NCBI GenBank assembly: GCA_022559845.1
Contig: CM040117.1
Coordinates: 15,896,856 to 15,960,855 of the forward strand
Reading direction: 5' to 3'
Length of the DNA stretch: 64,000 nucleotides
DNA from: Amorphophallus konjac
Taxonomy: Eukaryota > Streptophyta > Magnoliopsida > Alismatales > Araceae
In this document: in pieces, positions 33,567 to 46,500 of the stretch
Numbering within the stretch: the stretch's first letter is position 1
Layout: every line of letters begins with the position of its first letter
Notes under the pieces: model-generated
Told to the model about the DNA's origin: nothing
Databases searched by the model: none
The model's input: only the letters and a program-made list of their open reading frames with translations
Position numbers and translations under genes: made by a program

Positions 33567-34979
33567 AGCAGCAGCAGCAGCGGTGGAGACTCTGATGGAA
33601 TTCCAGACCTTGACAGGAGTGAAAAAGCTTTGCTCACACGACAGTTCAGGAAATTTCTGAAACTGAAGGGAAAATCATTTGGGAGAAGAAGAAACTACCG
33701 ATCATGTAAATATCTGAACAATGGCAATGACAAGGATAGGAATGCTAAAAGTGCGATGTGTTATCATTGCAGGAACTTTGGGCACATGAAGCAAGATTGC
33801 CCTGAGCTTCCGAAGAAGACACTGGATTACCATAAGAAAGGCTCCAAAGTGTACAAGAAAAAGCCAAAAGCTATGGTATGCACTTGGAGCGATGAAGAAG
33901 AAGACTCAGAGACTAATTCCTCAGGAAAGGAGACTGAAGGAGTATGTCTGATGGCCGACGAGGAAAATGAGGTAATCAATCCCTTTGTGACTTACTCTAT
34001 TGATGACTGGGAAGATAAGTATGGTGAACTGCTAGATATGTACAATGCCTTAGCTAAAGAACATAGAGTCACCAAACGCAAACTCATTGTGGTTAATGAA
34101 GAACAAGAACTCATCAAGACAGAAAATTCCAAACTGATAGCTGAATTAGCTCAAATGGAAAATGTAAGAAATGAGAACAATCTTGTAAAAAATGAGCTTG
34201 AAAAACTTAGAAAACAGCTTGATGAAACCAATCAACATACTGAAGAAAACCTGAGACAAAATGACTTACTCAGGGAAGGGTATGAAGCTGTTAAAAGGGT
34301 CAATGATGAATTGCTGGAAAACAATATATGTCTGCGGAAGGAGTTGGAAGATAAGAAGAAAACCCTTGAGAGGTTTGTTTTGGGAGAGAGTAATTTGAAT
34401 GCCTTGTTAGGCACCAAAGTAAACTTTAACAGAGAGGGGTTGGGTTTCAACCCAAGAAAGAAGGAAGCATTTGGGGTAAAAACCACAACTTTCTGCACTG
34501 AGAAAGGAAAAGAGAAACTGGGCATTTCATCCAGTTCCAAAACTACTGAACAACAAAAGAACATCCATAGACAACAGGCTGATTTTGGAAAAAATATCGT
34601 CAAGAAATTCAACAAGCCCATGCACCAGAAGCAAGGTGTCTGTCAATTCAACAACTATGACTCTAATAAAAGAATGGGCTATTTTAAAAGAAACATGGGA
34701 ACGCCTAACTACACACAGAATACTGTCAATAAAATGCCTTCATCTAGACAGGTTAAAAATTATGGTCTGGCTGGGACCCAAACCTTTATCAACAGAAACT
34801 GGACACACCTTGAGAAACTAAAAGAAACAAATGAAATGCACATCAATAACAAAACTGTCAATTCTCAGCACAGAAAGAAAAAGGGGTTGAAACAGATCTG
34901 GATTCCCAAGACTGTGCTTAATGAATTGAACGGTATTTTTGGACCCAACTTACCTTGGGTTCCAAAGCACACAACTTAA
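32808..34979 (+). CDS. gag: Gag polyprotein of copia C, intact
   Basis: A 723-residue structural protein that would build the virus-like particle in the cytoplasm and bind genomic RNA. It starts at ATG 32808, 14 bases after the primer site. Residues about 20-215 are the copia capsid-like domain (RPPYFDGYNYFFWKNRM; LRSLTPAWHTKATVIEESKDL). A serine run encoded by an (AGC)n microsatellite (about 33521-33582) follows. The zinc knuckle is C318-X2-C321-X4-H326-X4-C331. A glutamate/lysine-rich coiled coil covers about 400-560, then a basic, Asn/Gln-rich tail and the conserved terminus IWIPKTVL ... LPWVPKHTT. It is much longer than Gag of BARE/Tnt1-type copia, as expected for Sireviruses. Its TAA stop (34977-34979) is in frame with pol, so a Gag-Pol fusion needs stop read-through or another device. 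Confidence 0.94.
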
Positions 34980-34988
34980 ATTGTTATT

Positions 34989-37900
34989 GTGCAGGTGAGC
35001 CTAGCAGCCGAGAACAACAAGTGGTATCTCGACAGTGGCTGCTCGAGGCACATGACAGGGGATCAAAGAAAGTTCAGCAAGCTTGAATTGAAAGCAGGAG
35101 GGTCAGTTAAGTTTGGAGGTAAAAACAAAGGCCAAATCATTGGGACCGGAACCATCGGTAAGAAAACCTCCAACTCTGTTGAGAAAGTCTTGTTGGTTGA
35201 AGGTCTGCAACACAATTTATTGAGTATTAGTCAGTTGTGTGACAAGGGTCACAAGGTTCTTTTTGATGAGCATGCTTGCAAAACTTTAGAACCAAACTCC
35301 GATAAAATAAAGTTCATTGCAAATAGAGTCAATAATGTCTATATTGTGGATCTTGATGCTGAGTCTGAGTCTAATCTGTGTCTCACTGCTGATTCAGAGA
35401 ATAACATGTTTGACTGGCATAGGCGACTAGGCCATGCTAGCTTTAACACCTTGCATAAATTAGCTAAATTTGATTTAGTTAGAGGCATGCCTAGCTTAAA
35501 GTTCAAATCAGTTTCGAAGAATTGCGAGGCCTGTACTCTAGGCAAGCAAACTCGAGCTTCTTTTAAAATTAGGTCTGAGAGCTTGTCAACTAAGATCATG
35601 GAACACTTGCACATGGATCTCTTTGGTCCTACCAGAACCCAGAGTCTAAATGGTAAGAGATTTGGTTTTGTCATTGTCGATGACTACTCTAGATTTGCAT
35701 GGCTGTTTTTCTTGGCAAATAAGAGTGATGCTTTTCAAAAATTTGAACATTTTTTCAATAAGCAGAAACATGTAGGCCACAAGATCACTGTTATCCAATC
35801 AGATCATGGAGGAGAGTTTGAGAACTCCTCATTTTCTAGTTTTTATGACAAGGAGGGACTGACTCACAAATTTTCTTCTCCCAGGACCCCAGAGCAGAAT
35901 GGAATTATGGAGAGAAGGAATCGAACAATAGTGGAAATGGCAAGAACACTACTAATGGAGAGTCAGCTACCTAAGAGCTTTTGGGCAGAAGCGGCAAACA
36001 CAGCCTGCTACATACTTAATAAAGCTTTGGTAAGACCCATATATAAGAAAACACCATATGAACTCCTGAAAGGTAAGAGGTCTAATGTCTCATATTTCAA
36101 AATTTTTGGTTCAAAATGCTTTATTCATAATAACAACAAGAGAGACTTAGATAAATTTGATGCTAGAAGTATTCCAGGAATATTCCTAGGATACTCTGAA
36201 ACATCTAGGGCCTTCAGGGTCTTTAATAAAACTGATAGAACTGTAGAGGAAACCCCTGATGTTATTTTTGATGAAACAAAAATCTCTAACAGTCTAAATG
36301 ATGATAACATGTCTACAAGTCATGATGGAGAGTTCATGAATCAAATGCAAGAGGAGGAAGTACAACCGGCCGAAGAACCCACTGATCTGAACCCAGTAAG
36401 TATAGCCGAACAAGGTGAGTCCTCAACAAATGTCAGAGTTTTAAAAGACCACCCTGTAACCAATATTATTGGTAGTCTTAATGATCCCCCTAGGACAAGA
36501 TCTCATTTCAGAAATGTTCAGAATCAGGACTTAATTGCTTTAGTTTCTCAAATTGAGCCTAAGACCATTGAAGAAGCCTTAAGTGATGAGAATTGGGTAA
36601 CTGCCATGTGTGAAGAACTAGGGCAATTTGATAGAAACAATGTCTGGGAACTTGTACCTAGACCTGAAAATTTCAATGTAATAGGAACAAAATGGGTTTT
36701 TAAGAACAAACTGAATGAAGAAGGTGTCATCTCTAGGAATAAAGCTAGACTTGTAGCTAAAGGCTACAGTCAGGAGTATGGAGTGGACTTTGATGAATCC
36801 TTTGCTCCAGTAGCTAGAATTGAGGCTATCAGAATTCTATTAGCATTTGCTTGTTCAAACAACATAAAACTTCAACAAATGGATATTAAGAGTGCTTTCT
36901 TGAATGGAATTCTAAAAGAAGAAGTTTATGTTGAACAACCTCCTGGTTTTCAGTTTTCGACTAAACCTGATCAAGTTTTCAGGTTAAACAAAGCTCTTTA
37001 TGGATTAAAGCAGGCTCCTCGGGCCTGGTATGAAAGGCTGACCAGTTTCTTACTGAATAAAGGATATAACAGAGGTAAAGTTGACCAAACCTTATTCACT
37101 AAGAATTCAAGACAAGATCTCATCATAGTTCAGGTATATGTGGACGACATCATCTTTGGATCAACAAATCCTGAACTGTGTAAAGAGTTTTCACAGCTTA
37201 TGTCAGCTGAATTTGAGATGAGCTTAGTTGGGGAACTGACTTATTTCCTTGGCTTGCAGATAAATCAAATGACAGATGGCTGTTTCTTCCACCAAACCAA
37301 GTACACGCTGGATATCCTAAAAAGGTTTGGGATGACTAACCTGAAGCAAATATCCACCCCAATGAGCACAAGCATGACCCTTAATGCAGATGAGTCAGGT
37401 AAACAAGTGGATGAAAAACTCTACAGAGGTATGATCGGATCCCTCTTGTACTTAACTGCCTCTAGGCCAGACATACAATTCAGTGTTGGTTTATGTGCAA
37501 GATATCAGTTTAGGCCTACTGATCTACATTTGTCTGCTGTAAAAAGAATCTTTAGATATCTGTCTGCCACACATACATTAGGCTTATGGTATCTTGCTTC
37601 ACGCACATTAGATTTAGTTGCATACACTGATGCAGACTTTGCTGGATGCAAACTAGATAGGAAGAGCACCAGTGGCCACTGCCAATTCTTAGGAGGATGC
37701 CTAGTTTCTTGGAGTTCAAAGAAACAACATTCAGTGGCTCTTTCCACTGCTGAGGCTGAATACGTGGCTGCAAGCAGCTGTGGCACTCAGGTTATCTGGA
37801 TCAAGCATCAACTTCAGGATTACCAAGTAGAGACAGGTTGCACTCCCATCTTTTGTGATAACACTAGTGCCATAAACATTGTAAAGAATCCTGTTTTACA

Positions 37901-38078
37901 CTCACGAACAAAACACATTGAAATCAGGCACCACTTTATCAGAAATGAAATTGCAAATAAAACATTTGAATTAATTCATGTTGGGACTGCTGATCAAATT
38001 GCTGATATTTTTACAAAACCTCTAGATACTAAAAAATTCACTTCTTTGAGAAGAGAACTTGGTATTTACAAACTCTGA
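34989..38078 (+). CDS. pol: Pol polyprotein of copia C (PR-INT-RT-RNase H), intact
   Basis: Open reading frame in the gag frame from codon 34980. No ATG lies near its beginning; the listed 1029 residues count from GTG 34989, so translation probably continues from Gag or uses another mechanism. Protease active site D15-S16-G17 ([14 protein letters not shown]). Integrase has zinc region [10 protein letters not shown] ... CEACTLGK and catalytic D210, D272, E308, exactly D-35-E. RT has [20 protein letters not shown] and YVDD at 717-720. RNase H has [32 protein letters not shown] and [13 protein letters not shown], ending IADIFTKPL ... [10 protein letters not shown]. All catalytic residues I can check are present and there is no break. 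Confidence 0.94.
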   Translation: MQVSLAAENNKWYLDSGCSRHMTGDQRKFSKLELKAGGSVKFGGKNKGQIIGTGTIGKKTSNSVEKVLLVEGLQHNLLSISQLCDKGHKVLFDEHACKTLEPNSDKIKFIANRVNNVYIVDLDAESESNLCLTADSENNMFDWHRRLGHASFNTLHKLAKFDLVRGMPSLKFKSVSKNCEACTLGKQTRASFKIRSESLSTKIMEHLHMDLFGPTRTQSLNGKRFGFVIVDDYSRFAWLFFLANKSDAFQKFEHFFNKQKHVGHKITVIQSDHGGEFENSSFSSFYDKEGLTHKFSSPRTPEQNGIMERRNRTIVEMARTLLMESQLPKSFWAEAANTACYILNKALVRPIYKKTPYELLKGKRSNVSYFKIFGSKCFIHNNNKRDLDKFDARSIPGIFLGYSETSRAFRVFNKTDRTVEETPDVIFDETKISNSLNDDNMSTSHDGEFMNQMQEEEVQPAEEPTDLNPVSIAEQGESSTNVRVLKDHPVTNIIGSLNDPPRTRSHFRNVQNQDLIALVSQIEPKTIEEALSDENWVTAMCEELGQFDRNNVWELVPRPENFNVIGTKWVFKNKLNEEGVISRNKARLVAKGYSQEYGVDFDESFAPVARIEAIRILLAFACSNNIKLQQMDIKSAFLNGILKEEVYVEQPPGFQFSTKPDQVFRLNKALYGLKQAPRAWYERLTSFLLNKGYNRGKVDQTLFTKNSRQDLIIVQVYVDDIIFGSTNPELCKEFSQLMSAEFEMSLVGELTYFLGLQINQMTDGCFFHQTKYTLDILKRFGMTNLKQISTPMSTSMTLNADESGKQVDEKLYRGMIGSLLYLTASRPDIQFSVGLCARYQFRPTDLHLSAVKRIFRYLSATHTLGLWYLASRTLDLVAYTDADFAGCKLDRKSTSGHCQFLGGCLVSWSSKKQHSVALSTAEAEYVAASSCGTQVIWIKHQLQDYQVETGCTPIFCDNTSAINIVKNPVLHSRTKHIEIRHHFIRNEIANKTFELIHVGTADQIADIFTKPLDTKKFTSLRRELGIYKL

Positions 38079-39525
38079 CTGATTTGAGGCAATGAATTCT
38101 GGTTCATGTATTTCCATAAATTTAGTGGTAGTTTTGTCATATTTTTTCTGGTGGGGGTCCCTATGTGAGGGGGAGCGGGTGTGTGCTTTGAGTAAAGTCA
38201 ATTCTGCTTCTCTGCTGTTTTCTAGGTAGAATGGAAGATAGAGCTACTAGAGAGGGGGAGCTTGACTAATTAGAAACGCTTGAAAGATGGTTGTTATTGC
38301 TGGATTAAATGTTAGAATTGATCTTAAATATTCCTCTTAATAGAACCTCATTCATTTCCTACATTCTTAAGTTTGTGCAATTAAAGTCCAGCTAGAATCC
38401 TCTTCTAGTAAGTCTTAAGAGGCTAAGATTAACCTTCACAAGTATATCCTCTTACTTTATTGCATGACTTATGAACAAGCTAGACTTGTAAGAAATGGTT
38501 TTTGTTTATGAGCTTCTCATTGGACATCTTGATAAGACCTCTAATATTTGCCCTGGGTTTTGTCTTCAAACAACCCCTTGTTGAGCTAGTTAAACTTATC
38601 TGTGCTTAAAACTGCATACTGAGAAACTAGGAATCCCATCAATGAAATGAGAATTTCCTATGTCATGAGGTATCAGTTCTCATAAGCAAAATCAAAAGAA
38701 AGAAATACAATTCAAAATTATGCTTGGCAGAGCAATGATGACAATATGGTGAGTAACTGGGGATTCTGGCCTCTGATCAAGGTGTCTCCTCATGTAACAA
38801 CCAATGGTCACTATCTCTGTTCTCTAATTGAGAAGTGATGAGGCTCTCACACTAAGTAACTGAGGATGCTGGCCTCTAACCAAGGTGCATACTTAATGTC
38901 AAAAGTGTAACTGGCCAAATACACTCTATAACTGTGCTTTCTCTGCCTGGACTGTTTGTCCTCAATGCCTACAGGCTGTCTTAGTGGTTCAAACTCTTGT
39001 TGTCTCTTTGACAAGCCTTAACAGCTACCTCAGTCATACTTGTTGCCACTTGCTCTTCTCTCATAATCATAGTAAGTTGATAAACTTCCAGTTTATTCTG
39101 AATCTCTTTCCCTTACCAGAACTCCAAGATTCTTCACTGGACCTTACAGCCCCACTTAAGCACCTAAGATTTGACAATGAGTATCTACTGTTGGAATCCT
39201 CTCCATCTTTTCTCATCAGTCCAGCTTCAACATCTCTCTTCCTCCTTGTTTTGATGATGTCAAAGGGGGAGAAGGTTGAAAAGTCTAAAAAGGGGAGAAG
39301 GTTGAAAGGGGGAGTAAAGAGGTGATCTTGTAGCTAGCTAGGCTAGCTAGTGGAAGGAAGGTTTTGGAATGGTTTTTTGGTAAAAGATGATGAGTGCTGT
39401 GAGTTCAGGCCTGTTCAGGCCTTGAGAGGTCACCATTGCTGCCTTTATTGAGAATGTCTTAAGTTGGTGTTTCTTCTTTCACTGAATTTGACTCATGGTG
39501 TTGCCATCATCAAAAAGGGGGAGAT
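38079..39525 (+). other. 3' non-coding region of copia C
   Basis: About 1.45 kb with no envelope-like gene. GAGGGGGAG at 38168 and 38252 and CAAAGGGGGAGAAGG near 39261 precede the terminal tract AAAAAGGGGGAGAT (39512-39525). GGCAGAGCAATG at 38726-38737 precedes the hairpin pair. CATCATCAAAA (39505-39515) and TTTTGATGATG (39542-39552) form a perfect 11-bp inverted repeat across the tract and LTR start. The ORF at 38984-39325 shows no domain. Confidence 0.8.
38759..38894 (+). ncRNA. Tandem bulged-hairpin pair in copia C 3' region
   Basis: Hairpin 1 (38759-38791): GGGGA..C against G..TCTCC with two mismatches, TGG opposite T, CCT/AGG closing loop CTGATCA. Hairpin 2 (38862-38894): GAG-ATGC against GCAT-CTT with one mismatch, TGG opposite T, CCT/AGG closing loop CTAACCA. 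The inner stem is CGT/ACG in A and B but CCT/AGG here, a G-C to C-G swap that keeps pairing. Confidence 0.6.
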
Positions 39526-41647
39526 TGTTACATCTCTGTAGTTTTGATGATGACTAACACTATGAATCAAATTATTTTTATGATAACTATTTTGATGCTC
39601 CTTGATGAATGATAAAGATCCTGCATTGTCTAAATATTCTTAGGATCTAATGTTGTTGTCTTGCATGCACATCTATGGATCAAATACTTTTTCATCATGC
39701 TTTTCTGATTTAATGCTCCTCTATCATGTTCACCCATGAGCTCATACTTATTTGTCTTGTTTATATGGGTTCTGTGCATTTAGTGCGTTGACGCACTTGG
39801 CTGGCTGCGTAGATGCAATAGTGCGTCTTTCGCTTGCTGTTTTGTCCACTGAGTCGACGCTGTCACTGGATGCGTTGACACATTGGCCTGTTGCCAGGGG
39901 CGTGAGCATTTCGTTTAAGTAGTTGAGTCGACGCTGCACGATGGAAGCGTTGACGCATTGGCTTGGTGCCAAGGGCTTGAGCGTCTCGCCTAAGAAGCTG
40001 AGTCGACGCTGTCACCTGAAGCGTTGACGCATTGGCTTGGTGCCAAGGGCTTGAGCGTCTCGCCTATGAAGCTGTGTCGACGCTGTCACATGAAGCGTTG
40101 ACGCATTGGCTTGTTACCAAGAGATTGTGCGTCTCACCCAAGGAGCTGAGGCGACGCTGCACGATGGAAGCGTCGACGCCTTGAGCGTCTCGCCTAAGGA
40201 GCTGAGGCGACGCTGCATGATGGAAGCGTCGACGCCTTGAGCTTATGACCCAAGGTCTTATGATCAACAACCAAGCAGACGCGTCGACGCTATCACTAAT
40301 GCGTTGACGCATTAGTGTGTTTTGTCAAGGGACCTGTTCTCCATTATATCCATTGCGTTAACGCGGCTTTAGTGCGTTGACGCGTTCTTCTATCCTTTGA
40401 TAAGTCCCGTGCAATCTGTGTGAACAATGTATGACTTGAATATTTCTGAGATTGACTGAATGTTCTCTGAAACCTTACAGGGACTTAAAGACAAATTGGA
40501 ACTTTATTCCAATCATGTGAGCACGTGATCCGAGGGAATAATCGTCTAACACGTGGCTCGGTTCATTTGGAAGCATGACTTCGCACGTGTCTCCCAAACC
40601 CTCACTCTCTCGTGAGGTTGGATATATATAGAAAGGTTTCTGCTCCTGAAAAGCTGCCGAAGCCACAAGGAAAAGGGTGAGGCCAGAGCGAGAGGAAGGA
40701 GAGGAGAAGCCATCCTGATCCATTCGTTGAGCGTACCTGGAAGAGAGAGAGTGATGAAGGAAAGGATGGTTTTCTGCTATGTTTTATCTATGCTTCTTTA
40801 AGAAGCTACATTGTTTCTCCGTTCGATTATCTTCGATATTTCTTTATGTTTTCAGTTGTTTGTTCTTAAATTCCGATACTCTGTTTTATCGTTCCCTCTA
40901 GGTGTAGAGGAAGAGAGGTGAATCCTCTGGGTTGCATTGTGGTTCCCTCTGAATCAGATCAGAGGAAGGGGGGTGGTCTCCGGGGTTGTTGTGTTCAGAT
41001 AGTGAGGAGGCTATCTGGGTTGTTCCCTCCAGCTGTGGAGGAAGAGAGACAGCGTCTCTGAATTGCAGTGAGGGTGAGTCACTGTTGGGTTCCCTCTTGT
41101 CTAAGAGGAAGGGAGAGTTATCTCCGGGTCAGGTCTTGTGGTGTGAGACCTGGGTGCAAGCTGTAAGTTCAGCGTCAGTAGGGATTTCGATCCCCAAGCT
41201 GTGGATCAGCGTGTTGTTGGCAGACTGAGTCTGCGGTTCTTTCTTGTGAAAGGGAAGCCTCACTCGGCCTTGAGTGAGGGATGGACGTAAGTCTGCAGGT
41301 TGCAGACTGAACCATCTAAACCTCTTGTTCTTCGTGGTGTGATTGTACGCATCTTTTCTCTTTATGCTTTTGTCTGGTTTCATGAAGTAAGTGTGATTGT
41401 TGATGATCGAAACCTTGGTCTGACTGCTAGCTTAGTGCTTGTGCATATGTGCTGATGAAATTCTGAGTGATATATGTTCTGCGCTCGTGACCTGCTTTAT
41501 CTTGGTTGAGGTTTCGGATTATTTTACATATAGTCAGTCTTCCTAGCCCATCTCATCTTCTAAGATTTCCTAGGCTAGGACAAATATTTTTTAAACGGTG
41601 ATCTATTCATCCCCTCCCCTTCTAACTCACCGTCCTCCTGTTTAACA
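39526..41647 (+). repeat. 3' LTR of copia C
   Basis: 2122-bp copy of 30656-32780, start TGTTACATC, end GTTTAACA, followed by TTCCC (41648-41652). Confidence 0.95.
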
Positions 41648-41652
41648 TTCCC

Positions 41653-42780
41653 TAATCATGTTTACAAGCTCAATAAAACTCTCTATGGTTTAAAGCAAGC
41701 TCCTAGAGCTTGGTATGACAGGTTGAGCAAATTTCTCACCAACAAGAACTTCACAAGAGGTATAGTTGATCAAACATTATTTACCAAGGTAAGCCATCCA
41801 GATATTCTTATCATTCAGATTTATGTGGATGACATTGTGTTTGGGTCAACTAACCCCAAATTATGTGAGGAATTCTCTCAAATAATGACTGATGAATTTG
41901 AAATGAGCTCAATGGGTGAGCTCAAACTATTTCTTGGACTGCAGGTTACACAAACAGAAGATGGCACCTTCATCTCTCTGTCCAAGTATGTAAAGAACTT
42001 ATTGAAGAAGTACAAAATGGACAACCTTAAGGAAATAGCTACTCCAATGTGTACCTCAACCAGTTTGGATGAAGATTCTAAAGGTAAACCTGTGAACCAA
42101 AGGCTATACAGAGGTATGATCGGATCTCTTCTCTATCTTACAGCATCTAGGCCTGATATACAATTTGTTGTGTGTTTATGCTCTAGATTTCAGGCTAGTC
42201 CTAAAGAAACTCACTTTAAAGCTGTGAAAAGGATTTTTAAGTATTTACTAGGCACCCAAGAACTAGGTCTCTGGTATCCTGCTAAGTGTGAGTTAGAGCT
42301 TCTAGCCTACACTGATGCAGACTATGCTGGGTGTCGAGTAGATAGAGAAAGCACCAGTGGCTACTGTCAATTCCTTGGTGGCTGTCTAGTGTCTTGGGCA
42401 TCTAAGAAGTAACACACTGTAGCATTATCCACAGCTGAAGCTGAGTATGTTGCAGTATGTAATTGTGTAGCCCAAGTACTTTGGATTAAGCACCAACTGG
42501 CTGATTATCAGATAAATCTGGGATGCATTCCACTTTTATGTGATAATACTAGTGCTATATGCCATGCTAAAAATCATGTTCACCATTCTAGGACTAAGCA
42601 TATAGAGATAAAACATCATTTTCTTAGAGATGCTGTAAATAAAAATGAGATTGAAATGAATTTCATAGAAACTGAAAAACAAATTGCTGATATTTTTACT
42701 AAGCCTCTTGGGAACGAAAAAATTTAAGTTTCTTAGAAGAGAACTTGGCTTATGTAAATTTCAGCATGATGAATGATTGT
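41653..42780 (+). pseudogene. pol: pol of copia B2, 3' part: RT and RNase H
   Basis: Continues the RT cut at 30655: [34 protein letters not shown] (about 41823), then RNase H. Matches B1 from 20703 on. TAA 42409-42411 replaces CAA in SKKQHTVAL. The last part ([13 protein letters not shown] ... [11 protein letters not shown]) is followed by extra A residues near 42717-42722 that shift the frame just before the stop. Confidence 0.9.
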
Positions 42781-43591
42781 TTAACTGCTGTGAATAAAAT
42801 TTCTGATGTGGACTTACATTTGATTGCTTGGATAATTCATGTGGATGTGAATATTGAAACAGACTCATAATCATTACTGAACATGCATGTAGAACTGTCC
42901 TGCATTGCATTTCTCTACATAACCGTGGTATATTAAATAGTAGGCTACTAAAGGGCAGGAAAATCTGTCTGGAGGTTCTTACTATGTGTGGGATGGTCCT
43001 TGAGACCAGGTTCTCCGCCTAGTACCATGGGTTATATTGATTGATAGGGGAGTCTGAATGAGCATGAATTTCAAAATACTCTATTCAGTGTTCAAAGAAA
43101 ACATTGCATATATTCAGGGGGAGCTTGTCGAGTATTTGCATGTCTTTGCATATCATTCATTCATGACCCATGCATAAGCTCTCTCTCAATTAATTCTTGC
43201 CTTTCATTAGCAAATTGCATGCATATAGACAGGGGGAGTATTGCTAGAAATTCAGAGTGGTTTCAACTTTCTTGAAGTCATTCAACCTTTAACTCTGAAT
43301 ACTTGTCTCTGACATTATGGCAATCTGTTGGTCAGTTCTGATTTCTAAGCAGTAGAAAATGGACTTCTTCATTTATAAGAATTTGAATTGTTCAAAGACT
43401 GATGCAATGGTTTAAATCTTATAATGGTTGGAGTTTAAAGATTGCAATCAGTATATAAGTAAGTTGAAAATTGATATAACTCTTAACCTCTTTCTTATTT
43501 CATGTCAGCCAAAGCTAATCATATCTGAAATCTGAAAACTCATCTGAAATCATGTTAGAGAGGTTAAGTATGTGTATTGTTCTTAAACAAG
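42781..43591 (+). other. 3' non-coding region of copia B2, truncated by the Tat insertion
   Basis: Matches B1 21825-22636 closely, including purine tracts CAGGGGGAG near 43117 and 43231. No gene. It ends at ACAAG (43587-43591), the expected left copy of the Tat target duplication. The hairpin pair would follow but is displaced beyond the window. Confidence 0.85.
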
Positions 43592-46500
43592 TGTTTGACG
43601 CGGAATCTTTTTCCTTCCTTTTTTCTTGGGTTTCGCGGGTCGATCAGTCAATTGGCTAACTTGGTAGTTAACTGGCTAATTAACGACGCGGGCATGCCAG
43701 TCACATGAGTGACGAGTTATTATGCGCTCATTCTGACCCATGTCGGGCGAATGTGAGGTTCGTTCGGGACCAGCAGTCCGCCATACCATAAAGGCTATGG
43801 CGTTAATTACATCCCCCACGAGGAGGGAACACCTTTGATTAATTACCGAGATAGCGGGCTGTCGAAGCCGGAATAAAAAGAACTACATGATGACTATGAC
43901 AAAAGCCTACGGAAGGCGTTTGTTTATCATGCAAGGGATGCATAACTCATAGAATAATGGACCCTTGGTACATGGCAGAGGACGTAGGTTTGAAGACCAC
44001 CATCGCGCATAGCGAAGACTTCTGATCGAGTGTGACCCGACCTTTTGTCAACGTCATTTGATATACGTAAGGGTTGATGCGGATATGCATGGGAAATCAT
44101 GCTGCGTGGGGCATGATGACGATGCTACCGCGTAAATCCGATAGCATGCCCTCTTCCTTCGAATTATACCCAAAAAAGGGAGATAGGACATCCATCCATG
44201 GAGAGCCGGAATGGAGACCCAGAAGAAAATCAGGCACAGGCCTGGGTCCAAAAAGGATCCAAATATGGCGGGACCGTCTGCGCCATTCGTTAATATTCCC
44301 CTCGAGGGGCCATTGGAGGACATGCGGTGGCAGGACTCCGAGGGCCAGTGGGGAGACGGGAGAGTTATCGTGGTCCGTGTAATGTAGGGGTGGAACCCCC
44401 ATTAATATATCTCTGTGGGCCCGAGTGAATGGCAATAATCCCCTCACAAGATGCTGAAGACTGGCTTAAGGGTTGATGGGAGTAGGACCTCTGGGTTTGG
44501 GATGATTATTCTGGGGTTTAATGGGATGTTGAGATATCAAGATTTGAAGAAGAGCACCCACTAGTGAGGTGAAATGACACAGATATTAGTCGGCGATGGA
44601 GATCCCGGCACGAAGGGCAGACGGTGCGAGGGGAGGGGGTTCAAAGGGGCATCGGCCCAGCCTAGTCCCGGCGCGTAGGAATACGGCGCCAAAAAGGGGC
44701 TCAAGGGGGTCTCAACCCAGCCTGGTCCCGGCGCGCCCTGGCCTTCGGCGTGCCCTGGTCCCGGCGTGCCACCCACCCGGCGCGGGTTTGGCGCCGGGAG
44801 GCAGTGGCGCCGAGGGCTGTTCTATGAAGTTTAAAGAAATGATATTTGTGAGGGTTTTATGGGCGTTCAGTGGAGATTTCATGAAGTCAGGTGGGGGTTA
44901 TAGGAAATGAGGGTGGATGCACTCTTGGAGGGGGGGTGTTCAAAGAGATCATTAGCAGGGAGATGTATTCCCTATGAGGGCAAGATGCCGTGAGATATCA
45001 TAACTCAGGCTCTCACCAGATTCAGGGGTTAACTATGCCATCCTGATGAAACATCGTGCCGTATGGCAGAGTGAAGCTCTGGGCGAATTTTGACAGCATC
45101 CCCCCTTATTTTGGGAGTGTGCCAAGAGAATATCATGGGATATCTACTCACGAATGCCGGAGTAGAAACCAAAATAAGTGCCGGGCGTAGCCCGTGATTC
45201 AAGTGTCTCGGTCATAAGAGACCTTATCCCCACTGTTGTAATATTCCCAATGCAATCCATCGGAGAGCCTGCAAGGGCAGGGCCTCGTGGTTTACTGGGT
45301 TGCAAAATGTAGAGGGACAATCAACCCCTTTGATATAGCTCCCATGAGGTCAGAGGGAAGGGCAATGCACACCCATGGGGCAGGATGTGATGGACAGAGG
45401 CTGTATGGGTTATCGGCACGTGCATGAAGGCACCAGGGTGGCTAATAAACGCATAGGTGTCAATGCAGAAAAGAGGGGTGGTTTTCGGCACGAAGACCAG
45501 GTAGGTTCGGCGCGATATGGGGGATGCAGCCGGCGTGTCAAGCCCTCGGCGTGAAATCCACGCCGGGAGACACCGGCGCCGGGGGGTTTTTTTAAAGGAG
45601 GTTTCAGAACCCAGCAGGGCTTCGGGAGCTTGAAGGAAAGGGGTTTTACCTCGACTGTCTTAGATGATGGAGGGGGAAGAAACCCTTGGGGGAAACACCT
45701 TGCCTCCGGGAGCCTCACTGAGAGCAAAAAGTGTGCGGGCGGAAACCCCTAAACATATCCCTTTCAGTCCGCATACGAGGAGCCATGAGATAGACTGTCT
45801 CAGGCCCTCGAAATGTGGCACAGGAGGGGGATAGAGCGATGGCGAAGAATCTTCGAAAGATAGAGGAATTCAAACATAAAAAGAACTCATTCAAGGCTAC
45901 CTGTAGCCCGTGCATAGATTAGAACCTCAGATGCAGGGGAAGACGGAGAAGAATGATCAGAGGTAGCAGACATCAGCCCATTCTTTCATTAATAACTTCA
46001 TCCAAATGGCTTACACGCATGCTATTTAGAAAAAGAAATCTGACTCAATCGGAAAGAGAAATCCAGGCTTAATCCCTGCAAAGCAGGGTTACATTGGCAT
46101 CCGATGCTATTGAAGCAAAGATGCTAGAAATCAGAAATATAGAGGGAAAAGTTGAGACAGATAGGGAGGAGAAGCAGAGGAAGCTGTAGCTGCCCGACGT
46201 TCCTACCTGGATCCTTCTTCGAACCTCTGACTCTCTCCTCTTCTTTTCTTCTCTTTTTTTTTTCAAGGGCTCTCGAACTCCCTCTTGCTCTTCGGTGGCT
46301 AAGCACTCTCTTTCTCTTCTTCTTTCTCCCTTTTTTTCCTTTTTCCTCTTCTATGCTCTATCTATTCTCTCTGTTTCGTTCGAAGGGCAGGCCTCTTATA
46401 GAGGTGAGACCCTTCATTCATTCGGCATGAGCTCCCCGGTGCGCCAGAACCGCTCCTCCCGGCGTGACAGCCATCGGCGCGTCCGGTCTCTTGTTTGGGC

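Larger units (their letters stand above)
30656..41647 (+). mobile_element. Copia C: complete Sirevirus-type element with open gag and pol
   Basis: 10,992 bp, LTRs 30656-32780 (2125 bp) and 39526-41647 (2122 bp), target duplication TTCCC. The LTRs differ at about 27-30 sites by eye (about 1.4 percent) plus one small indel, so it is younger than copia A. Primer site, gag, pol and polypurine tract are all present, and neither gag nor pol has a premature stop or frameshift. It is the only element in the window that could encode working proteins. Whether it is transcribed cannot be read from sequence. Confidence 0.96.
26156..43591 (+). mobile_element. Copia B2: second internal region of the B array, split by copia C and cut by the Tat element
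   Basis: Internal region 26156-30655, interrupted by copia C (30656-41647), continuing 41653-43591. It ends where the Tat LTR starts, at a point equivalent to 22640 in B1 (TCTTAAACAAG). Its last kilobase, including the hairpin pair, and its own 3' LTR should lie beyond the minus-strand Tat element, outside the window. Confidence 0.88.

Noticed and set aside
33443..33637. Poly-leucine and poly-alanine ORFs overlapping the serine run
   Set aside because: Other-frame readings of the AGC microsatellite inside an intact gag.
44054..44910. ORFs of 70-116 codons in the Tat 3' LTR on both strands
   Set aside because: GC-rich LTR sequence without domains; they overlap on opposite strands.
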